Shown here piece after piece: positions 60,579-64,000 of a DNA stretch of 64,000 nucleotides (position 1 is the first letter of the stretch; every line of letters begins with the position of its first letter). Below the pieces are notes generated by a model, which was given only the letters and a program-made list of their open reading frames with translations, searched no databases and was not told the origin of the DNA. The position numbers and the translations under genes are program-made. Origin of the DNA: a bacterium (GTDB taxonomy: Bacteria; UBP15; UBA6099); contig JAKQPS010000001.1 of the NCBI GenBank assembly GCA_029564595.1, positions 62,001 to 126,000 on the forward strand. The letters run 5' to 3'.

Positions 60579-62378
60579 TTACTTTTTCTTTTTCGACTCA
60601 GGGACGAGGTATTCGCTTTCCTGCTCGATAGGTTCTTCTTCCGTCTGTTCGCCAGCTGCGGCGTCGTATGGATCGACCTCAAGCGCTTCAAGCTCTTTGA
60701 GAAGTTTTTCGACCTCAACAAGGGTTTTCTTGACCTTAGCGTCGGACTGGTACTTGGTTAGTCCGTCCCTGATCTGGGTGAGGGCCGCTTTCTCGCCGAC
60801 GGAAAAATCAACGGCTTCCGTGAAGGTGTCGACAGCGAGTTTTTTGTTGTTCAGCGACTGAGCGACTCTCGCGACTGGCAGCATAAGCATTGAGTTGTAC
60901 TCATACTTGTCGTCGGCGATTTTCTTAGCCTGTTTGTATGCTTCAAGAGCTTCTTTGAGGTATTCGTTCGGGTCGGCTTTGGCGGATTTTGCGGCGGCGG
61001 CTCCCGCAGGTTTCACCTCAACTTGTTTCGGCTTATCAGGCGACGCGCCGTCGGCATCGGATGTCTCTTTGTCCATTGCGCTCGCGTATGGGTCGTCTGC
61101 TAACGCCCGCATAGCCGATTCCGCGTTTTTCTGCTCGTAAACGGTTCCTAGCTGATAATAAAGCCACTGGTTGTTCGGGTTCGCCTTGATGGCTTCCTCA
61201 TAAAGTTTGATCGCCTCGTTCAGGTCAGGAGCGGCGGTTCCGGGCTCGAAATACTGCCGCATGAGATATCTGTAAGATTTCAGTTCGAGGTCGAGTATCT
61301 CGACTTTATGCTTGCCGTCCGCTATCTGTTTTCTGACCCATTCCTGAGCCAGTTGCTGAGCGTCTTTGTTCCTGATGAGAATGTGAGCGGGCAGAATGGA
61401 TTCGTACTCTTTTTTAATCTCGGCATCGGTCGGCTTGTATTTGTCGTCTTTCTTGGCGGCTATAAGCCTTGCCGCAATCTCCGGCTTTTCAGCTTCGAAT
61501 TCTGGGCCGGAAGCCGTCTTTTTGTCGATGAGCTTGATTATGTGGAATCCTAACTGAGTCTCCACAGGTTTCGGGGCGAGCTGTCCGGGGGCGAGCGAGA
61601 AAGCCGCTTTCTCGAACTCCTCGAAAAGCGTTCCGCGTTTTATCCATCCGAGTTGGCCGCCGGTTTCGCGGGTCGATTCATCCTCGGAGAACTGTCGGGC
61701 CAGATTCTCGAACGGCTCTCCAGTGTTCACTCTGGTTATCATGTCCGCAGCGCGTTTTTCCAGATTGCCTTTTTCCTTCTTTGCGAGTTCCTCTCCGATG
61801 GCTTGAGCGGTTTTGCGCTGAATGACGTCCTTCATCATCATGTCTTTGTAAATCTCGTATGTGACGCCCATTCTCAAGAGGTAGCTTCTGAACTCGTCTT
61901 CACGCTCTTTGTCGGCGGCCACGCTGAGAAATTTCGCCTTGGCCCCTTTGTCCTTCGACTTTCTTTCAGGGCCTACTATACGTTCTTTTTCTTCATTTAT
62001 CGCTTTTGTTATCTCCGCGCTGTCTGCGGTGATGTTGCGCTTCTTCGCTTCCTGAAGGAACAACTCTTGGCTGACGAAGATGTCTACGGCTTGGGTTCTC
62101 AGAAAGAGATCCGCGACATAGTTGTTCATGCGCTGCCCGGTCTGAGCTTCGTAGTTTTGCTTGAACTGAATGTACTTGTAGTTGTATATCTCGGAAGGCA
62201 CGTCCACTCCGTCAATGCGCATCGTGTTAGCCAAAGGTTTTGCGTCTTTGCGCGACTGGTCGGGTTTCAGGCCGGGGGCGAAAGCTCCATAGGTGAAGAA
62301 CACCCCGAAGATAAGGAATATCCCGAGGAACGCCCAGACGATGATAGATGTGTTCTTTCTCAAATAGGAAATAATCAT
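60579..62378 (-). CDS. Membrane-anchored peptidyl-prolyl isomerase (PpiD/SurA-like) with TPR tail
   Basis: About 599 residues. N-terminal membrane helix (about 12-35), a SurA/PpiD-type N-terminal chaperone region (to about 205), a parvulin domain (about 210-300; FSEDESTRETGGQLGWIKRG, TQLGFHIIKLIDK), then TPR-like repeats (NEAIKLYEEAIKANPNNQWL) and an acidic Glu-rich end finishing in KKKK. It should help fold exported proteins at the periplasmic face. The start at 62378 follows AGGAG by eight bases. The TPR tail is unusual for PpiD. It ends at a strong terminator. Confidence 0.87.
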   Translation of the reverse strand: MIISYLRKNTSIIVWAFLGIFLIFGVFFTYGAFAPGLKPDQSRKDAKPLANTMRIDGVDVPSEIYNYKYIQFKQNYEAQTGQRMNNYVADLFLRTQAVDIFVSQELFLQEAKKRNITADSAEITKAINEEKERIVGPERKSKDKGAKAKFLSVAADKEREDEFRSYLLRMGVTYEIYKDMMMKDVIQRKTAQAIGEELAKKEKGNLEKRAADMITRVNTGEPFENLARQFSEDESTRETGGQLGWIKRGTLFEEFEKAAFSLAPGQLAPKPVETQLGFHIIKLIDKKTASGPEFEAEKPEIAARLIAAKKDDKYKPTDAEIKKEYESILPAHILIRNKDAQQLAQEWVRKQIADGKHKVEILDLELKSYRYLMRQYFEPGTAAPDLNEAIKLYEEAIKANPNNQWLYYQLGTVYEQKNAESAMRALADDPYASAMDKETSDADGASPDKPKQVEVKPAGAAAAKSAKADPNEYLKEALEAYKQAKKIADDKYEYNSMLMLPVARVAQSLNNKKLAVDTFTEAVDFSVGEKAALTQIRDGLTKYQSDAKVKKTLVEVEKLLKELEALEVDPYDAAAGEQTEEEPIEQESEYLVPESKKKK

Positions 62379-62443
62379 TCCGCACACTCCTTTAAGGATA
62401 AAGGCCGCGGGTCGCGCGGCGGTATTATGACAGCCTCTGCTTG

Positions 62444-63259
62444 TTATTTCTTTTTAAAACTCGGGACGGCGGTCAGCGCTTTCCCGTCTTGCGCGCCCGG
62501 CGCGAAATCCCGCCATTCAATAGTTCTTTTAAATAGAAAATCCTTGCCTTTTTTCACATACAGATCCTGTCTTGTCAGCATGACGGGACTGCCTGAGAAG
62601 TAGTTCACGGTGCGGCTCAGTTCTCCTGTCACCTGCATCACGTGAGAGCCTGTCGCAGGAAGGAACTCGAAGACGACTTCGTTCTGAGCCTTCGAGCCTT
62701 CGACGTGGGCGCTGACTGAGCCGGCTCCATCTATCGAAGCGCGCAGGTTTTTCAGAAACATCCTGTAGTCCGCTCCCGGAATATCCCTCACTCTCGGTTC
62801 GCTCTGTGGCAGGGTGGTAAGCCCGGCCGGCTTATAAACATAATATTTATAATCTCCGGCTTTAGCGTCTTTTTTATGAACAACTACTGTGTTTTGGTGG
62901 TGCCCGCGCAGAGCTTCAAGCCTCATGAGCCAGCCGTCTTCTTTTTCGACGTATTTCATCGTGAACTCGTTGCGCAGCGCTTCTCGCTTTTCATCGTCGA
63001 GTTTTTTTGCGGGTTGAAGCGGTTGAATCAGGCTGAAACTAAGCGAGTATTCCTTAACCGGCTCCACGTAAGCGAGGATGGAATCCAAGAATTCGGCGGG
63101 GGAGGGCGGTTTGGGCGCAGGCTGTTCCGCGGCGGCCTGAGCGGGCTGTTCTTCGGCTGATGTGACCGCGGGCGCAGGGGCGGCCGGGCTTTGAGCGAGC
63201 GCGGCCCCGAAGGATGCGAATAGAATTGAAGCGATTATTGCGGCAAATAGCTTTTTCAT
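62444..63259 (-). CDS. Secreted LolA-like protein, tentative
   Basis: A 271-residue protein. Signal peptide (about 1-22, ending ALA), a low-complexity Ala/Pro linker (23-55), then a beta-rich domain with patterns such as EYSLSFSLIQPLQPAKKL, MKYVEKEDGWLMRLEALRG and VFEFLPATGSHVMQVTG. The layout fits the LolA/LolB lipoprotein-carrier or DUF1571 type of half-barrel, but the match is only by overall pattern. It lies 66 bases upstream of the foldase on the same strand, which supports an envelope role. Confidence 0.65.
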   Translation of the reverse strand: MKKLFAAIIASILFASFGAALAQSPAAPAPAVTSAEEQPAQAAAEQPAPKPPSPAEFLDSILAYVEPVKEYSLSFSLIQPLQPAKKLDDEKREALRNEFTMKYVEKEDGWLMRLEALRGHHQNTVVVHKKDAKAGDYKYYVYKPAGLTTLPQSEPRVRDIPGADYRMFLKNLRASIDGAGSVSAHVEGSKAQNEVVFEFLPATGSHVMQVTGELSRTVNYFSGSPVMLTRQDLYVKKGKDFLFKRTIEWRDFAPGAQDGKALTAVPSFKKK

Positions 63260-63275
63260 AAAACGTGTCGGCGGC

Positions 63276-64000
63276 CTATTCTTTCCAGAGATCGGCCTGC
63301 CGGTTCTCCCTTCCCGGTTTGATATTGAGATGCTGGTAGGCGAGGTCTGTTGCGACGCGGCCTCTCGGCGTTCGCTGTATGAAGCCGAGTTTCGCCAGAT
63401 AAGGCTCGTAAACGTCGTTTATGGTGTCCTGTTCCTCGCTGACTACGGCGGCAAGCGTGTCGAGTCCTACTGGGCCGCCTTTGAATTTTTTTATTATCGC
63501 CTCAAGGATGAGGCGGTCCATTTTTTCGAGTCCGACGGAATCGACTTCGAGCATGGATAGCCCCTCGGCGGCTAGAGATGGAGTGATAGCGCCGTCGCCT
63601 TTGACCTGAGCGTAGTCGCGCACCCGTTTGAGCAGCCGGTTGGCAACGCGCGGCGTGCCTCTGGAGCGTTTGGCAAGCTCTTTGGCCGCTTCTATTTCGA
63701 TAGTTATGCCGAGCACGCCCGCCGCTCTTAAAATGATTTCCGTCAGGTCCCGCTCCTCGTAAAAATCCATGCGGTGGGCGATGCCGAAGCGGTCGCGGAG
63801 AGGGGATGTCAGGAGAGCGGCGCGTGTGGTCGCTCCCACAAGAGTGAAGCGCGGAAGGTCGAGCTTGATGGAGCGGGCGCTGGGTCCTTCTCCGATTATT
63901 ATGTCGAGCTTGTAGTCTTCGAGAGCGGGATACAGCGTTTCTTCGACTACTCTATTCAGGCGGTGCACTTCGTCGATGAAGAGGACTTCTCTGTCCGCGA
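63276..64000 (-). CDS. ruvB: Holliday junction branch-migration ATPase RuvB (5' part outside window)
   Basis: The C-terminal 240 or so residues are visible. The frame enters from the right edge at Walker B ([16 protein letters not shown]). The Asp-Glu is followed by the [20 protein letters not shown] segment, sensor motif [18 protein letters not shown] and the DNA-binding winged helix ([20 protein letters not shown] ahead of [14 protein letters not shown]). RuvB drives branch migration with RuvA. Walker A and the start lie beyond the window. It is upstream of the secreted LolA-like gene. Confidence 0.96.
   Translation of the reverse strand, partial: ADREVLFIDEVHRLNRVVEETLYPALEDYKLDIIIGEGPSARSIKLDLPRFTLVGATTRAALLTSPLRDRFGIAHRMDFYEERDLTEIILRAAGVLGITIEIEAAKELAKRSRGTPRVANRLLKRVRDYAQVKGDGAITPSLAAEGLSMLEVDSVGLEKMDRLILEAIIKKFKGGPVGLDTLAAVVSEEQDTINDVYEPYLAKLGFIQRTPRGRVATDLAYQHLNIKPGRENRQADLWKE

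Noticed and set aside
60233-60721. Minus-strand frame across the gap after lpxC
   Set aside because: It crosses a strong terminator, overlaps the end of the foldase gene in another frame and has no recognisable domain.
1-64000. CRISPR arrays, tRNA or rRNA genes, prophage
   Set aside because: No regularly spaced repeats, tRNA cloverleaf landmarks, rRNA-like stretches, or phage structural or integrase genes were found on reading both strands.

Overview
The window comes from a GC-rich, Gram-negative (diderm) bacterium. Lipid A genes (lpxD, lpxC), a BamA-type Omp85 protein, two Skp/OmpH-like chaperones, a SurA/PpiD-like foldase and several lipoproteins show a true outer membrane. An outer-membrane protein with one S-layer-homology domain (left edge) and a copper-amine-oxidase-type stalk domain point to a lineage that tethers its outer membrane with SLH proteins, such as Synergistetes, Negativicutes, Armatimonadetes or related candidate phyla. 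The L27 protein starts directly with MAHKK and there is no prp gene between rplU and rpmA, which argues against Firmicutes. I cannot name the phylum from sequence alone.

Layout. 1-5.6 kb: SLH outer-membrane protein, rplU-rpmA, a receiver/XRE regulator, a zinc-ribbon TPR membrane protein. 5.8-13.9 kb: secreted GH31 glycosidase, tilS, an NtrB/NtrC-type two-component pair, an anchored protein of unknown role. 14.0-15.4 kb: an isolated, apparently strongly expressed acidic secreted protein with its own promoter, leader and terminator. 15.5-17.7 kb: an AT-rich island of two unknown genes bracketed by inverted copies of a roughly 100-bp three-hairpin repeat, followed by a gene-free repeat zone to 18.06 kb. 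18.1-27.8 kb: pmbA/tldE-like gene, HD-GYP protein, two divergent metallophosphoesterases, a flippase, a lipoprotein and a DUF2178/XRE/HEAT cassette. 27.9-35.2 kb (mostly minus strand): DUF4143 ATPase, an unusual ExbB/ExbD-like pair, DUF2007, SugE-type SMR transporter, SRPBCC and DUF2752 proteins, methylmalonyl-CoA mutase large subunit and MeaB. 35.4-43.7 kb: aminotransferase, cold-shock protein with a long leader, nucleoside phosphorylase, crotonase, PaaI thioesterase, TPR protein, a GH2-fold protein lacking both catalytic Glu and fused to membrane helices, and a cupin. 43.9-53.3 kb: a set of single genes (M16 protease, Ig/PEGA lipoprotein, Fe-S protein, acyltransferase, pyruvoyl arginine decarboxylase, flavoprotein). 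53.35-59.93 kb: outer-membrane biogenesis operon bamA - unknown beta-barrel - skp - skp-like - lpxD - lpxC. 60.5-64 kb (minus): foldase, secreted LolA-like protein, ruvB (5' part outside).

No tRNA, rRNA, CRISPR array, transposase or integrase was found. The strongest unusual leads are the inactivated GH2/membrane fusion (40.8-43.3 kb), the stalk-fused ExbB-like/ExbD-like pair (29.2-30.8 kb), and the repeat-bracketed AT-rich island (15.5-17.7 kb), whose two repeat copies show compensatory changes that preserve a hairpin.
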